The notes under the pieces: model-generated | The model's input: only the letters and a program-made list of their open reading frames with translations | The model's database searches: none | Told to the model about the DNA's origin: nothing | Shown: positions 1-8,189 of the stretch, piece by piece | How the letters are laid out: each line of letters starts with the position of its first letter | How positions within the stretch are numbered: the stretch's first letter is position 1 | Translations under genes and position numbers: made by a program | Assembly (NCBI RefSeq): GCF_000428145.1 | Contig: NZ_ATZJ01000007.1 | Coordinates: 1 to 64,000 of the forward strand | DNA from: Chitinilyticum litopenaei DSM 21440 | GTDB taxonomy: Bacteria > Pseudomonadota > Gammaproteobacteria > Burkholderiales > Chitinibacteraceae | Reading direction: 5' to 3' | Length of the DNA: 64,000 nt

Positions 1-2
1 CG

Positions 3-281
3 CAGGTGCGGGAGTGGCTGGCCAAAAATCCGCGCATCCATCTGCACTTCACTCCGACCAGTGCGTCCTGGCTGAATCTGGTCGAGCGTTTTTTTCGCGA
101 CCTGACCGATGACCAGCTGCGCCGGGGTGTGTTTCGCAGCGTCGGGGAGCTGGAGGAAACCATTGCGCGCTACCTTGAGCAGCGCAACGCCACCCCCAAG
201 CCTTACCGCTGGACCGCGACGTCATCTGCGATATTGGAAAAGGTTGCGAAAGCTAAAGATTCGTTGCGCTCAGAGCACTAG
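3..281 (+). CDS. IS630-family transposase, C-terminal fragment
   Basis: This frame is open at the left window edge, so only the last ~92 residues of the protein are visible. They contain the segment HFTPTSASWLNLVERFF, which matches the end of the DDE catalytic domain of IS630-type transposases; the final catalytic Glu is the E of VERFF. The tail NATPKPYRWT is also typical of the family. Whether the gene is complete cannot be told because its start lies outside the window. IS630 elements cut and paste into TA dinucleotides, which is worth remembering for the TA-flanked small element near 19 kb. Confidence 0.85.
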   Translation, partial: QVREWLAKNPRIHLHFTPTSASWLNLVERFFRDLTDDQLRRGVFRSVGELEETIARYLEQRNATPKPYRWTATSSAILEKVAKAKDSLRSEH

Positions 282-621
282 TGCATCAGGATCGTGGCGG
301 AAATCCACGCCTGCAGACCGCGCTGCCCGATGGCGCCGGGTGCCGACGGCGAATGCCAACCCCAGATCAACCAATAGGGTATTGCCATGCAGCCATTGCC
401 AATAAATGGCTGCATGGCAATACCCATGCATGTTTTCTGGCGGGCAAGATTGTTCAGCCCAACCCGCAACAGCAGCACTAAGCCACCAAAATCTGCGATG
501 CGGCCCACCGGGCCTGCTTCTGCTGATTTGTCTTTCCTCTGTGTCTCGGTGCCTCTGTCCTTGCAGGTTTCAAGCTGCGGCCTTGCTGCTGCCGGGCGTC
601 GAGCACGGTCGGCGTGTTCAT
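282..621. other. Non-coding gap with palindromic repeat and CACAGAG remnant
   Basis: No convincing gene is seen in these 340 bases. They hold a perfect copy of the 49-bp palindromic repeat (377-425) and, at 532-565, a CTCTGTG-rich stretch resembling one arm of the CACAGAG inverted repeats found in the Moco operon. Confidence 0.6.
377..425. repeat. 49-bp palindromic repeat, copy 1 (perfect)
   Basis: Two perfectly complementary 21-base arms starting GGGTATTGCC and ending GGCAATACCC are separated by a 7-base loop. This is the best copy of a family seen at least ten times in the window, always 49 bp long. The transcript would form a stable hairpin. Confidence 0.9.
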
Positions 622-1959
622 TCAGCCATGCTCGCGCAGCAGGTGCCGGCGCGTGCGGTGCAGCCCCCAGGCGACGCCGCCGGCGACCAGCGGAATCAGC
701 AGGGCGCTGGTCAGCTCGACGTTCAGGTGCAGGCCACCGGCCTTCAGGCCCTTGAGCGCGTAGCCGAGCAGGCCCAGCAGGTAGTAGCTGATCGCGGCGA
801 CCGACAGGCCCTCCACCGTTTCCTGCAGGCGCAATTGCAGGGCGGTGCGGCGTTCCATCGAACCCAGCAGCTGCTGGTTCTGCTGCTCCAGGCCGATGTC
901 CACCCGCGTGCGCAGCAGCGCCGTGGCGCGGCTGACGCGCTCGGCCAGCTCGCGCTGGCGCTGCGCGATTACGCCGCAGTATTCCAGCGCCGGCGTGAGG
1001 CGGCGGGCGACAAACTGGCCGAAGGGTTGCAGGCCCTGGATCCGCGACTCGCGCAGCTCGGCCAGCCGGCGCTCGACAATGTCCTGGTAGCTGCGCGCGG
1101 CGGTGAAACGCGTGTCGGTGCGCGACAGCGCGCTTTCGATGCGCGCGGCCAGTTGCGTGAGGCGATCGAGCAGCGGCGCTTCGTCTTCCTGGCGGGCCTT
1201 CGGCATCGCGCCGGTCAGCTCGGCGAGTTCGCGCTCGGCCGCGTCAAGCTCGGGGGCGATGTTCTTTGCCAGCGGCGGCGCCAGCATGGCGAGCTGGCGA
1301 TAGCCGTCGATGTCGAACAGGCGCTGCAGCATGCGCCCGGCCTGGCGGCGGCCCATCATGCGGTCGGCCAGCACATAGCGCGAGAAGCCGTCGGCATGGA
1401 TCACCGCATCGCTGTAGGCCACGCCGGCGCCGTCGCCGATGTCGGCGCCGAGCAGCTCGTTGCCGGCAAAAAAGCGCTCGGCCAGCCGCGGAACGCTGAC
1501 CGGCACCGTCGCATACGGCAGCACCAGCGCGTGCGCGGCGACCAGCACATTGCCCGGCAGTTGCGCCAGCCATTCGGGCGGCAGCAGCGCCAGCGCGGGC
1601 TCGGCAAAATCGCCGCGCGCATCCAGTTGCGCGGCGGGCAGGGCGGCGCTGACGGTGATCGACGAAAACTCGGCGTGGCGCGTCCACAGCAGCTGGCCAA
1701 AGGGCAGCTCCAGCAGCACATGGCTGACCGGCGTGCGCGGAGCGGCCAGGCGGTGGTGCAGCGCCAGTTCGGCGATCAGCCATTGCTCCTGCACGGCGCT
1801 GACATTGCGGTTGAGCCAGGCAATGTGGCTCACGCGCCCCGGTGTGGGCACCATGGTGTAGGGGTGGGCCAGCGCGTCGCTGGCGATGGTGCGGCGCTGC
1901 GGGTGATCGTGCAGCGTCAGCGCGAAGGCCGGGGTCGGGCGGGTGATGGTGCTGTCCAT
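622..1959 (-). CDS. DUF3422 family membrane-anchored protein
   Basis: The product is 445 residues and matches the DUF3422 family, conserved in proteobacteria and of unknown function. The start at 1959 (MDSTITRP) is supported by an AAGGAG box 8 bases upstream. The N-terminal half contains conserved segments such as HIAWLNRNVSAV. The middle is helical (charged, coiled-coil-like, about residues 250-390). The C-terminus carries two hydrophobic stretches (about residues 390-435), typical for the family and probably inner-membrane anchors. It stands alone, separated from neighbours by repeat-bearing gaps. The family assignment is firm; the role is unknown. Confidence 0.88.
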   Translation of the reverse strand: MDSTITRPTPAFALTLHDHPQRRTIASDALAHPYTMVPTPGRVSHIAWLNRNVSAVQEQWLIAELALHHRLAAPRTPVSHVLLELPFGQLLWTRHAEFSSITVSAALPAAQLDARGDFAEPALALLPPEWLAQLPGNVLVAAHALVLPYATVPVSVPRLAERFFAGNELLGADIGDGAGVAYSDAVIHADGFSRYVLADRMMGRRQAGRMLQRLFDIDGYRQLAMLAPPLAKNIAPELDAAERELAELTGAMPKARQEDEAPLLDRLTQLAARIESALSRTDTRFTAARSYQDIVERRLAELRESRIQGLQPFGQFVARRLTPALEYCGVIAQRQRELAERVSRATALLRTRVDIGLEQQNQQLLGSMERRTALQLRLQETVEGLSVAAISYYLLGLLGYALKGLKAGGLHLNVELTSALLIPLVAGGVAWGLHRTRRHLLREHG

Positions 1960-2331
1960 GGCGTCGTCTCCTTGTGGGATGGAGCAGGGTGGCAGCGGGT
2001 GGCTGCCCGGCTTTCCCAGCATGCGCCGTGCCTGTGACAATTCCATGCTGCCCCAAGCGCGGACCATGGTGGCCAGCGGGATGGGAGTTCATGATGAATG
2101 GCATGGGTATGTTGCTGCAGCCAATTAGCATAAATGGCTGCATGGCAATACCTGGCACTGTAATTCAGTCTGGGCAGGGCGGTTCCTTGCTGTAGCAAAG
2201 CGTATCGCCGTGTACGCTGTTGTGCGGCGCACAATAATGGCGCAAGAGGGCTCCCTGCGCAGCAGCCCTTGCCCGCAAGCAGGGCAGACGCATGCATAAT
2301 GCGCACTCGATTTCACTGCGAGCCGCCCGCC
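1960..2331. other. Non-coding gap between divergent DUF3422 and yceH genes
   Basis: The two flanking genes diverge, so promoters for both should lie here. The only clear structure is the palindromic repeat at 2105-2152. No additional gene was found. Confidence 0.5.
2105..2152. repeat. 49-bp palindromic repeat family, copy 2
   Basis: It begins GGGTATGTTGCTGCAGCC and ends GGCTGCATGGCAATACC. The right arm is nearly identical to copy 1 and the left arm carries several substitutions, so the hairpin is imperfect. Confidence 0.8.
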
Positions 2332-2967
2332 ATGACCGACCCCGTTTTCCCCGCCCTCAGCCTCAATGAATCGCGCGTACTGGGCGTGCTGATCGAGAAA
2401 CAGCACACGGTGCCCGACACCTATCCGCTGACGCTCAACAGCCTTGTGGCCGGCTGCAACCAGAAAAGCAGCCGCGACCCGGTGCTGGAACTCGGCGACG
2501 CCGACGTGCTGGCCGCGCTGGAAACGCTGCGCGAGCGGCAGATGGTGAACGAAGTGTTCGGCAATCGCGCCAAGCGCTACGAACACACGCTGGGCCGCGC
2601 GCTGCAGCTGCCCAGCCAGTCGGTGGCACTGCTGGCCGTGCTGATGCTGCGCGGCCCGCAAACCGCCGGCGAATTGCGGCTCAATTGCGAGCGCCTGCAC
2701 CGCTTTTCCGACATTTCCGCCGCCGAGGGCTTTCTGGAAGAGCTGGCCGAGCGCGAGCAGGGCGCGCTGACGGTGAAGCTGCCGCGCCAGCCGGGCGCGC
2801 GCGAGGTGCGCTGGGCGCATCTGCTGTGCGGCGAGGTCGACGTGTCCGCGCCCGCTGCGGCTGGCACGCGGGGCGATAGCGCTGAAATCAGCGAGCTGCG
2901 CGCCGAAGTGGAAGCGCTGCGCGCCGAGGTCGCCGAGCTGCGCGAGCTGGTGCTGGCGCGTTCCTGA
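2332..2967 (+). CDS. yceH: YceH family protein (DUF480)
   Basis: The 211-residue product matches the YceH/DUF480 family, which folds as two winged-helix domains. The signature LNESRVLGVLIEKQHTVPD near the N-terminus and the NQKSSRDPVLEL segment (about residue 41) are characteristic. The start at 2332 (MTDPVFPAL) is where family members begin; the longer upstream frame has no support. The C-terminus ends in a short acidic/arginine-rich coiled coil (SELRAEVEALRAEVAELREL), as in E. coli YceH. The function is not established. Confidence 0.92.
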   Translation: MTDPVFPALSLNESRVLGVLIEKQHTVPDTYPLTLNSLVAGCNQKSSRDPVLELGDADVLAALETLRERQMVNEVFGNRAKRYEHTLGRALQLPSQSVALLAVLMLRGPQTAGELRLNCERLHRFSDISAAEGFLEELAEREQGALTVKLPRQPGAREVRWAHLLCGEVDVSAPAAAGTRGDSAEISELRAEVEALRAEVAELRELVLARS

Positions 2968-3142
2968 AGCTGGCGCGGCCTGATTTTCCGTCTGGGTAGC
3001 GCTTGGCAAAGATCAGCCGGCTGGCCTGACCTGGCGCCTGTTGAGCAAAAAATCTAGTCACTTTGTACTAATTCCTTAACTCGTCCGACTAACTGTCATG
3101 CTTGCCGGAAACACTTAGACTGGCGCAGTGAGGAAAAACCCC

Positions 3143-4144
3143 ATGACAACAACCGCCAGCCCTGCTCCAACCCTGACCGACCGCTTCGGCCGCAGCGTGC
3201 GCTACCTGCGCGTGTCGGTCACCGACCGCTGCGACCTGCGCTGCAGCTACTGCCTGCCCCGCGGCTTTGACGGCTACGCGGAGCCCGCGGACTGGCTCAC
3301 TTTTGCCGAAGTCGAGCGCGTGGTCGCCGCCTTTGCCCGCCTTGGCGTATCGCGCGTGCGCCTGACCGGCGGCGAGCCGCTGCTGCGGCGCAATCTGGTT
3401 GATCTGGTCGGCAAACTGTCAGCCATTGATGGTGTCCGCGACCTTTCCCTGTCCACCAACGCCACGCAGCTGGGCAAGCACGCGCAGGCGCTGAAAGCGG
3501 CTGGCCTGGCGCGCATCAATGTCAGCCTCGATTCGCTGGACAAGGCCTGCCTGAATTCGGTCACCGGGCGCGACAGCTTCGACGCCATCATGGCCGGCAT
3601 CATGGCCGGCAAGGATGCCGGTTTCAGCCCGATCAAGCTCAATATGGTCGCCATGCGCGGCGTGAACGATCACGAGATCGAGCGCATGGCGCAGTTCTGC
3701 CTCAATGAAGGCTTCATCCTGCGGCTGATCGAAACCATGCCGGTCGGCGACACCGGCCGCAATGCGCATTACCTGCCGATTGACGAAGTCCGTCCGCAGC
3801 TCATCGAGCGCTTCGGTCTGGAACCCTGTGCGCAGGAACTGGGCGGTGGCCCGGCGCGCTATTGGCAAACCGCAGACGGGCGCGGGCAGATCGGCTTCAT
3901 CACGCCCATCTCGCAGCACTTCTGCGCGACCTGCAACCGCGTGCGCTTGTCGGTCGACGGCACGCTCTACCTGTGTCTGGGGCAGGAGGAAAAATACGAA
4001 CTGCGCCCGCTGCTGCGTGCAGGCTGTTCCGATGCCGAGCTGGAGGCCGCGATCCGCGCCGCCATCGAACTGAAGCCGGAACGGCACGAATTCCGCGAGC
4101 AGCCGGCCAAGATCGTGCGCTTCATGTCGCAGACGGGGGGCTGA
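3143..4144 (+). CDS. moaA: GTP 3',8-cyclase MoaA
   Basis: A 333-residue radical-SAM enzyme that catalyses the first step of molybdopterin synthesis, converting GTP to 3',8-cyclo-GTP. The SAM-cluster motif CxxxCxxC appears as CDLRCSYC (Cys30/34/37). The second 4Fe-4S site is in CATCNRVRLS plus the later LYLCLG cysteine. The protein ends in Gly-Gly (SQTGG), needed for activity in known MoaA. The ATG at 3143 has a GAGGAA box 7 bases upstream. It heads the run moaA-mobB-moeA-moaD-moaE-mobA/moaC-narX-narL, all in one direction. Confidence 0.97.
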   Translation: MTTTASPAPTLTDRFGRSVRYLRVSVTDRCDLRCSYCLPRGFDGYAEPADWLTFAEVERVVAAFARLGVSRVRLTGGEPLLRRNLVDLVGKLSAIDGVRDLSLSTNATQLGKHAQALKAAGLARINVSLDSLDKACLNSVTGRDSFDAIMAGIMAGKDAGFSPIKLNMVAMRGVNDHEIERMAQFCLNEGFILRLIETMPVGDTGRNAHYLPIDEVRPQLIERFGLEPCAQELGGGPARYWQTADGRGQIGFITPISQHFCATCNRVRLSVDGTLYLCLGQEEKYELRPLLRAGCSDAELEAAIRAAIELKPERHEFREQPAKIVRFMSQTGG

Positions 4145-4162
4145 GGCGTGACTAAAAAATTG

Positions 4163-4229
4163 AACCACAGAGGCACAGAGGAGGGCATTTTTGAAGTCTT
4201 TCTCTGTGCACCTCTGTGTCTCTGTGGTG
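4163..4229. repeat. CACAGAG inverted repeat between moaA and mobB
   Basis: A 17-base arm (4164-4180, ACCACAGAGGCACAGAG) is complementary at 16 of 17 positions to 4212-4228, so the moaA-mobB intergenic RNA can fold into a long hairpin. Related sequences lie between moeA and moaD, between moaE and mobA, and near 0.55 kb and 57.27 kb. Confidence 0.8.
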
Positions 4230-4240
4230 AAAGGCTTTGA

Positions 4241-4801
4241 ATGATGAAGGTGCTGGGCATCTGCGGCTGGTCGGGCTCGGGCAAGACGACGCTGATCGAG
4301 AAGCTGCTGCCTGTCCTGATGGGTATGGACCTGCGGGTCAATGTCATCAAGCATTCCCACCATATACCCGCGATGGAGCCACCAACCAAGGACAGCGCGC
4401 GCTTTCGCGAGGCCGGCGCGCAGGAGGTCATGCTCGCCACGCCCTGGGGCTTTGTGCTGAGCCACCCGCTGCGCGAAGCACCCGAACCCGCGCTGGCTGA
4501 TTTGCTGGCGCGCCTTGCTCCTGCTGACCTGACGCTGGTCGAAGGTTTCAAGCGCGAAGCCATCCCGCGCCTGGAAGTCTGGCGCGCGGCCAACGGCAAA
4601 CCGCTGCTGGCCACCGACGATCACGGCATAGTGGCCGTGGCCAGCGACAGCAGACCTGCTGACTCTGATGTCCATCGCCGGAGTTCAGACGGCGATTCCT
4701 GCGACAGCCAGCCAGCACCTGCCTTACCATGGCTTGACCTGAATGACATTCCTGCGCTGGCGGCGTTTATCGTCAGCCACCTTAAACTCGATACCCACTG
4801 A
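4241..4801 (+). CDS. mobB: Molybdopterin-guanine dinucleotide biosynthesis protein MobB
   Basis: MobB is a small GTP-binding protein that assists MobA in attaching GMP to molybdopterin. The P-loop GWSGSGKTT (residues 9-17) and the conserved IKHSHH segment identify it. The product is 186 residues, a little longer than E. coli MobB. The extra length is a Ser/Asp-rich insert at about residues 143-165, between the conserved VAVASD and the terminal LDLND motif. The start at 4241 has AAAGG six bases upstream; a second in-frame ATG follows at once. The stop is 2 bases before moeA, so the two are probably co-translated. Confidence 0.93.
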   Translation: MMKVLGICGWSGSGKTTLIEKLLPVLMGMDLRVNVIKHSHHIPAMEPPTKDSARFREAGAQEVMLATPWGFVLSHPLREAPEPALADLLARLAPADLTLVEGFKREAIPRLEVWRAANGKPLLATDDHGIVAVASDSRPADSDVHRRSSDGDSCDSQPAPALPWLDLNDIPALAAFIVSHLKLDTH

Positions 4802-4803
4802 CC

Positions 4804-5994
4804 ATGCTTGATTTCGATACCGCACTGGCCCGGCTGCTGGCCGCCGCCCGTTCCCCTTCCCGCAGCGAAAGCGTTGCGCTGGCCGCCGCCGATGGCCGCG
4901 TGCTGGCGGCCGACGTGATCGCGCCGCTGGCCGTGCCCGGCTTCGACAACAGCGCGATGGACGGCTACGCCTTCCATGTCGCCGACTTTACCGCAGCACC
5001 GGCCACTTTCCCGGTGGTCGCGCGCATTGCCGCCGGCGACGATCCGCAGCCGTTGCCGCCTGGCTGTGCCGCGCGCATCTTCACCGGTGCGCCGATACCT
5101 ACTGGGTGTAATGCGGTGGAGATGCAGGAAAATTGTGAGCTGCAGGGCGATACCCTGCAGATCGCCAGGCCCTTGCGTGCCGGCCAGCACATCCGCCGTG
5201 CCGGTGAGGACATTGCGCAAGGTGCCATCGTGCTGGCGCGCGGCGAGCGGCTCGACCCCGCGGCGCTGGCGCTGCTGGCGTCCATCGGCATTGCCGAAGT
5301 CAGCGTGTACGCGCCGCTCAAGGTCGCGCTCATCAATACCGGCGACGAGCTGGTCGAGCCGGGCCAGCCGCTGGCGGCCGGCCAGATCTACAACAGCAAC
5401 CGCTACGCGCTCACCGGGCTCTTGCAGCGCTTGGGCTGCGAGCTGACCGTCGCCGGGCTGGTCGCCGACGATTTCGGCCGCACCCGCGACGAGCTGGCGC
5501 GGCTGGCTGCCAGCCACGACGTGGTGATCAGCACCGGTGGCGTGTCGGTAGGCGAGGAAGACCATGTGAAGGCGGCCGTGCAGGCGCTGGGCGAGCTGAA
5601 TGTATGGAAAATCGCCATCAAGCCGGGCAAGCCCTTTGCTTATGGAAACATCGCCGACGCCGATTTCATCGGCCTGCCCGGCAATCCGGTGTCGGCCTTC
5701 GTGACTTTTCTGCTGCTGGTGCGGCCCTTCCTGCTGGCACGCAGCGGCGCGGGCAAGATCGCGCCGCAGGCCTGGCAGCTGCCGGCCGGTTTTGCCTGGA
5801 CGAAGGCGGGCGATCGCCGCGAATTCCTGCGCGTGAAGCTGGGCGACGATGGCCGGCTGGTGCTCTATCCCAATCAGGGCTCGGGCGTGATGACCTCGCT
5901 GGCGTGGGCCGATGGCCTGGTGGACCTGCCGGCCGGACAGACCATTGCCGAAAATGCCCCGGTGCGCTTTCTGCCGCTGTCGGGGCTGCTTTGA
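4804..5994 (+). CDS. moeA: Molybdopterin molybdenumtransferase MoeA
   Basis: This 396-residue enzyme inserts molybdate into adenylated molybdopterin. Domain order is MoeA N-terminal (1-165), the MogA-like domain (about 175-315) and the C-terminal beta barrel (320-396). Diagnostic segments are FDNSAMDGYAF, STGGVSVGEEDHVK and GLPGNPVSAFV. Its ATG is 2 bases after the mobB stop. Its 3' side runs straight into the 8-bp tandem array at 6008. Confidence 0.97.
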   Translation: MLDFDTALARLLAAARSPSRSESVALAAADGRVLAADVIAPLAVPGFDNSAMDGYAFHVADFTAAPATFPVVARIAAGDDPQPLPPGCAARIFTGAPIPTGCNAVEMQENCELQGDTLQIARPLRAGQHIRRAGEDIAQGAIVLARGERLDPAALALLASIGIAEVSVYAPLKVALINTGDELVEPGQPLAAGQIYNSNRYALTGLLQRLGCELTVAGLVADDFGRTRDELARLAASHDVVISTGGVSVGEEDHVKAAVQALGELNVWKIAIKPGKPFAYGNIADADFIGLPGNPVSAFVTFLLLVRPFLLARSGAGKIAPQAWQLPAGFAWTKAGDRREFLRVKLGDDGRLVLYPNQGSGVMTSLAWADGLVDLPAGQTIAENAPVRFLPLSGLL

Positions 5995-6007
5995 AACGTG
6001 AACCACA

Positions 6008-6090
6008 GAGGCACAGAGGCACAGAGGCACAGAGGCACAGAGGCACAGAGGCACAGAGGCACAGAGGCACAGAGGCACAGAGGCACAGAG
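6008..6090. repeat. Tandem array, 10 x 8 bp (GAGGCACA)
   Basis: Ten uninterrupted copies of GAGGCACA plus a partial unit lie 13 bases after the moeA stop and about 60 bases before moaD. The array grew out of a CACAGAG-type element: it starts AACCACAG, and a complementary CTCTGTAGTG arm follows at 6124-6133. Perfect short tandem copies are prone to replication slippage. Confidence 0.95.
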
Positions 6091-6152
6091 CAGACAAAGC
6101 GGGCAGTGGCTGTTCCGCTTTTTCTCTGTAGTGAAATTTGGGAACGGTGAAC

Positions 6153-6416
6153 ATGGCTGAAATGACTGTCCGCGTGCTGTACTTCGCCCGTTTGCGCGAT
6201 GTGCTGCGCACGAGTGAGGAAGAACTGGCCTTGCCCGAGGGGGCGACGCTGGCCGATCTGGTCGCGCTGCTGATTGCGCGCGGTGGCGACTGGGCGGCGG
6301 AATTCGGCGGCGCGCGCGTGTTTCGCGCGGCGATCAACCAGGACATGGCGCGGCTGGCGGACGTGCTTCCGGCCAATGCCGAAGTGGCGCTGTTTCCGCC
6401 GGTCACCGGCGGCTGA
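6153..6416 (+). CDS. moaD: Molybdopterin synthase small subunit MoaD
   Basis: An 87-residue ubiquitin-like sulfur carrier that forms the molybdopterin synthase with MoaE. It ends in FPPVTGG; the terminal Gly-Gly is adenylated and then thiocarboxylated. Segments VRVLYFARLRD and LPEGATLADL are typical. The start at 6153 (MAEMTV) has an upstream GGGAACGG stretch. moaE starts 10 bases after the stop. Confidence 0.95.
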   Translation: MAEMTVRVLYFARLRDVLRTSEEELALPEGATLADLVALLIARGGDWAAEFGGARVFRAAINQDMARLADVLPANAEVALFPPVTGG

Positions 6417-6426
6417 GGGGCGCACC

Positions 6427-6882
6427 ATGGACGTAACGATCCGCGTGCAGGAGGCTGATTTTTCGCTGGCCGACGAGTATGCATTGCTGGCCGGCAGGCC
6501 CGAAGTCGGCGCGGTGGTCGCCTTTGTCGGGCTGGTGCGCGACGTCCCCGGCCGGCTCGCCGGCATGACGCTGGAACACTACCCTGGCATGACGGAGAAA
6601 CAGCTGGGAAAAATCGTGGCGCAAGCTGGCGAGCGCTGGCCGCTCTCCGCCGTGACGGTGATCCACCGCGTCGGCGAATTGAAACTGTCCGACCAGATCG
6701 TGCTGCTGCTGACCGCCAGTGCGCACCGCGACGCGGCCTATGCCGCCAGCCAGTTCATCATGGACTGGCTGAAGAATGACGCACCGTTCTGGAAGAAGGA
6801 AACGACGGGCGAGGGCGCTGCCTGGGTCGAAGCCAAGGACAGCGACGCCAAGGCGCTGGCGCGCTGGCAGCAAGGGCAATGA
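6427..6882 (+). CDS. moaE: Molybdopterin synthase catalytic subunit MoaE
   Basis: A 151-residue catalytic subunit that converts precursor Z (cPMP) to molybdopterin using the MoaD thiocarboxylate. Conserved segments are VGAVVAFVGLVRD, LEHYPGMTEKQ, IHRVGEL and the lysine-bearing APFWKKE near residue 120. The ATG at 6427 is preceded by GAGGGG. Length and composition are normal for the family. Confidence 0.96.
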   Translation: MDVTIRVQEADFSLADEYALLAGRPEVGAVVAFVGLVRDVPGRLAGMTLEHYPGMTEKQLGKIVAQAGERWPLSAVTVIHRVGELKLSDQIVLLLTASAHRDAAYAASQFIMDWLKNDAPFWKKETTGEGAAWVEAKDSDAKALARWQQGQ

Positions 6883-6920
6883 ACGCGCTTGCTTGGCAGG
6901 GTGTTTCAAGCAAAACCCGA

Positions 6921-7012
6921 ATGAATCACAGAAACACAGCAGAGGCAAAACCATGGGAAATGCCGAGGATTGCCCCGCTTTTCCCCGTGATCTCTGCACC
7001 TCTGTGCTTCAA
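6921..7012. repeat. CACAGAG-type inverted repeat between moaE and mobA
   Basis: A degenerate copy of the CACAGAG element: TCACAGAAACACAGCAGAGG on the left and CTCTGCACCTCTGTGCTTC on the right can pair. It fills most of the 176-base gap between moaE and the MobA-MoaC gene. Confidence 0.65.
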
Positions 7013-7058
7013 ACGGTTTTTGGTGTTTGCATGAGCTGTTTTCAGACAAGGTGAGTGC

Positions 7059-8189
7059 ATGCCCGCAAACGCAATGACAAACGCGGTGTCTCCCGCAAGC
7101 ACTTCCCCGCAGACAGCGGCGGGAGCAAGCCGCATCGCCGCGGTGATTCTCGCAGGCGGGCAGGGACGCCGCATGGGCGGGGTGGACAAGGGACTGCAGT
7201 TGCTCGCTGCTCGCCCGCTGGTTGTCCATGTGCTGGCGCAATTGCATGCGCAAAGCCGCGTGCCGGACGAAATCTGCATTTCCGCCAACCGCAATCCGGA
7301 TGACTATGCCGCGCTGGGGCTGCCGGTGCTGCGCGACAACTGGCCGGGCTTTCCGGGGCCGCTGGCCGGCATCGAGGCGGCGCTGACGGCGACCGACGCC
7401 GATTACCTGCTGGTGATTCCCTGCGATGTACCCGTCTTGCCGACCGAGCTGCTGGCCAGGCTGGAAGCCGCGTGCGCGGGCGGCGCGCCCTGCGCCCATG
7501 CATCCAGCAGAGGCCGCGCGCATCCGGCGATCTGCCTTGTTTCGCGCGGCTTGCTGCCGGACTTGCGCGCGCGGCTGGCGCGCGGCGATTTGCGCTTGAT
7601 GCGCTGGCTGGCAGACAACGGGGGTATGCCCGTAGAATTCAACGACGCAATGTTTCCCAACCTGAATACCCCGGAGGATATCCAGAACATGAGTGCTCAA
7701 GATCAGGCGTCCGGGTTCACCCATTTCAACGCCGAAGGCCAGGCGCACATGGTGAATGTGGGCGGCAAGACGCCGACACAGCGTGTGGCACGCGCGGCCG
7801 GGCGCATTGTCATGCTGCCTGCAACACTGGCGAAGATCGCCGCCGGTTCGCACCGGAAGGGTGACGTGCTCGGCATCGCGCGCATTGCCGCCATCATGGG
7901 TGCCAAGCGCACCGCCGATCTGGTGCCCTTGTGTCACCCGCTGCCGCTTTCCGGCGTCGAAGTCGCCTTCCGGCTCGATGAAGCCGCCAGCTGCGTGCAC
8001 TGCGAAGTCACCGCGTCGACCTTTGGCGTGACCGGCGTCGAAATGGAAGCGCTCACCGCCGTGCAAGTGGCGCTGTTGACCATCTACGACATGTGCAAGG
8101 CGGTGGACAAGGGCATGGTCATGGACGGCGTACGGCTGCTGGAAAAAACCGGCGGCAAATCCGGCCACTGGCGCGCGGAGGCGGCGTGA
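7059..8189 (+). CDS. mobA-moaC: MobA-MoaC fusion: Mo-cofactor guanylyltransferase / cPMP synthase
   Basis: One 376-residue frame joins two normally separate Moco enzymes. Residues ~25-210 are MobA, with the nucleotide-binding LAGGQGRRMGGVDKGL and the metal-binding PCDVP. Residues ~211-376 are a complete MoaC, with FNAEGQAHMVNVGGK, LCHPLPLSG and CKAVDKGMVMDGVRL. MoaC makes cPMP, an early step; MobA acts at the last. The joint is NTPEDIQN-MSAQDQ. An in-frame ATG at 7689, preceded by GGAGG, could start a free MoaC. The start at 7059 has AAGGTGA four bases upstream. The fusion would be mimicked by a single-base sequencing error, but both halves are conserved up to the joint. Confidence 0.9.
   Translation: MPANAMTNAVSPASTSPQTAAGASRIAAVILAGGQGRRMGGVDKGLQLLAARPLVVHVLAQLHAQSRVPDEICISANRNPDDYAALGLPVLRDNWPGFPGPLAGIEAALTATDADYLLVIPCDVPVLPTELLARLEAACAGGAPCAHASSRGRAHPAICLVSRGLLPDLRARLARGDLRLMRWLADNGGMPVEFNDAMFPNLNTPEDIQNMSAQDQASGFTHFNAEGQAHMVNVGGKTPTQRVARAAGRIVMLPATLAKIAAGSHRKGDVLGIARIAAIMGAKRTADLVPLCHPLPLSGVEVAFRLDEAASCVHCEVTASTFGVTGVEMEALTAVQVALLTIYDMCKAVDKGMVMDGVRLLEKTGGKSGHWRAEAA

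Noticed and set aside
406..2037. 543-codon open frame on the plus strand
   Set aside because: It is antisense to the DUF3422 gene, rich in Gln/Arg/Ala, with no recognisable domain; a by-product of high GC.
2968..3142. Possible Moco riboswitch or FNR/NarL boxes upstream of moaA
   Set aside because: TTGAGCAAAAAATCTA is a poor FNR match and I could not align the Moco RNA core by eye; a covariance search would be needed.
4321..4369. A 49-bp stretch GGGTAT...ATACCC inside mobB that looks like a repeat copy
   Set aside because: Only about 23 of 49 positions match copy 1, mostly at the ends, and the encoded residues (RVNVIKHSHH) are conserved MobB sequence without extra length.
4621..6078. Minus-strand frame with a repetitive LCLCASVP peptide
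   Set aside because: The peptide is the translation of the 8-bp tandem array and the rest is antisense to moeA.
6008..6090. Short direct repeats considered as a CRISPR array
   Set aside because: Units are contiguous 8-mers with no spacers and no cas genes nearby.
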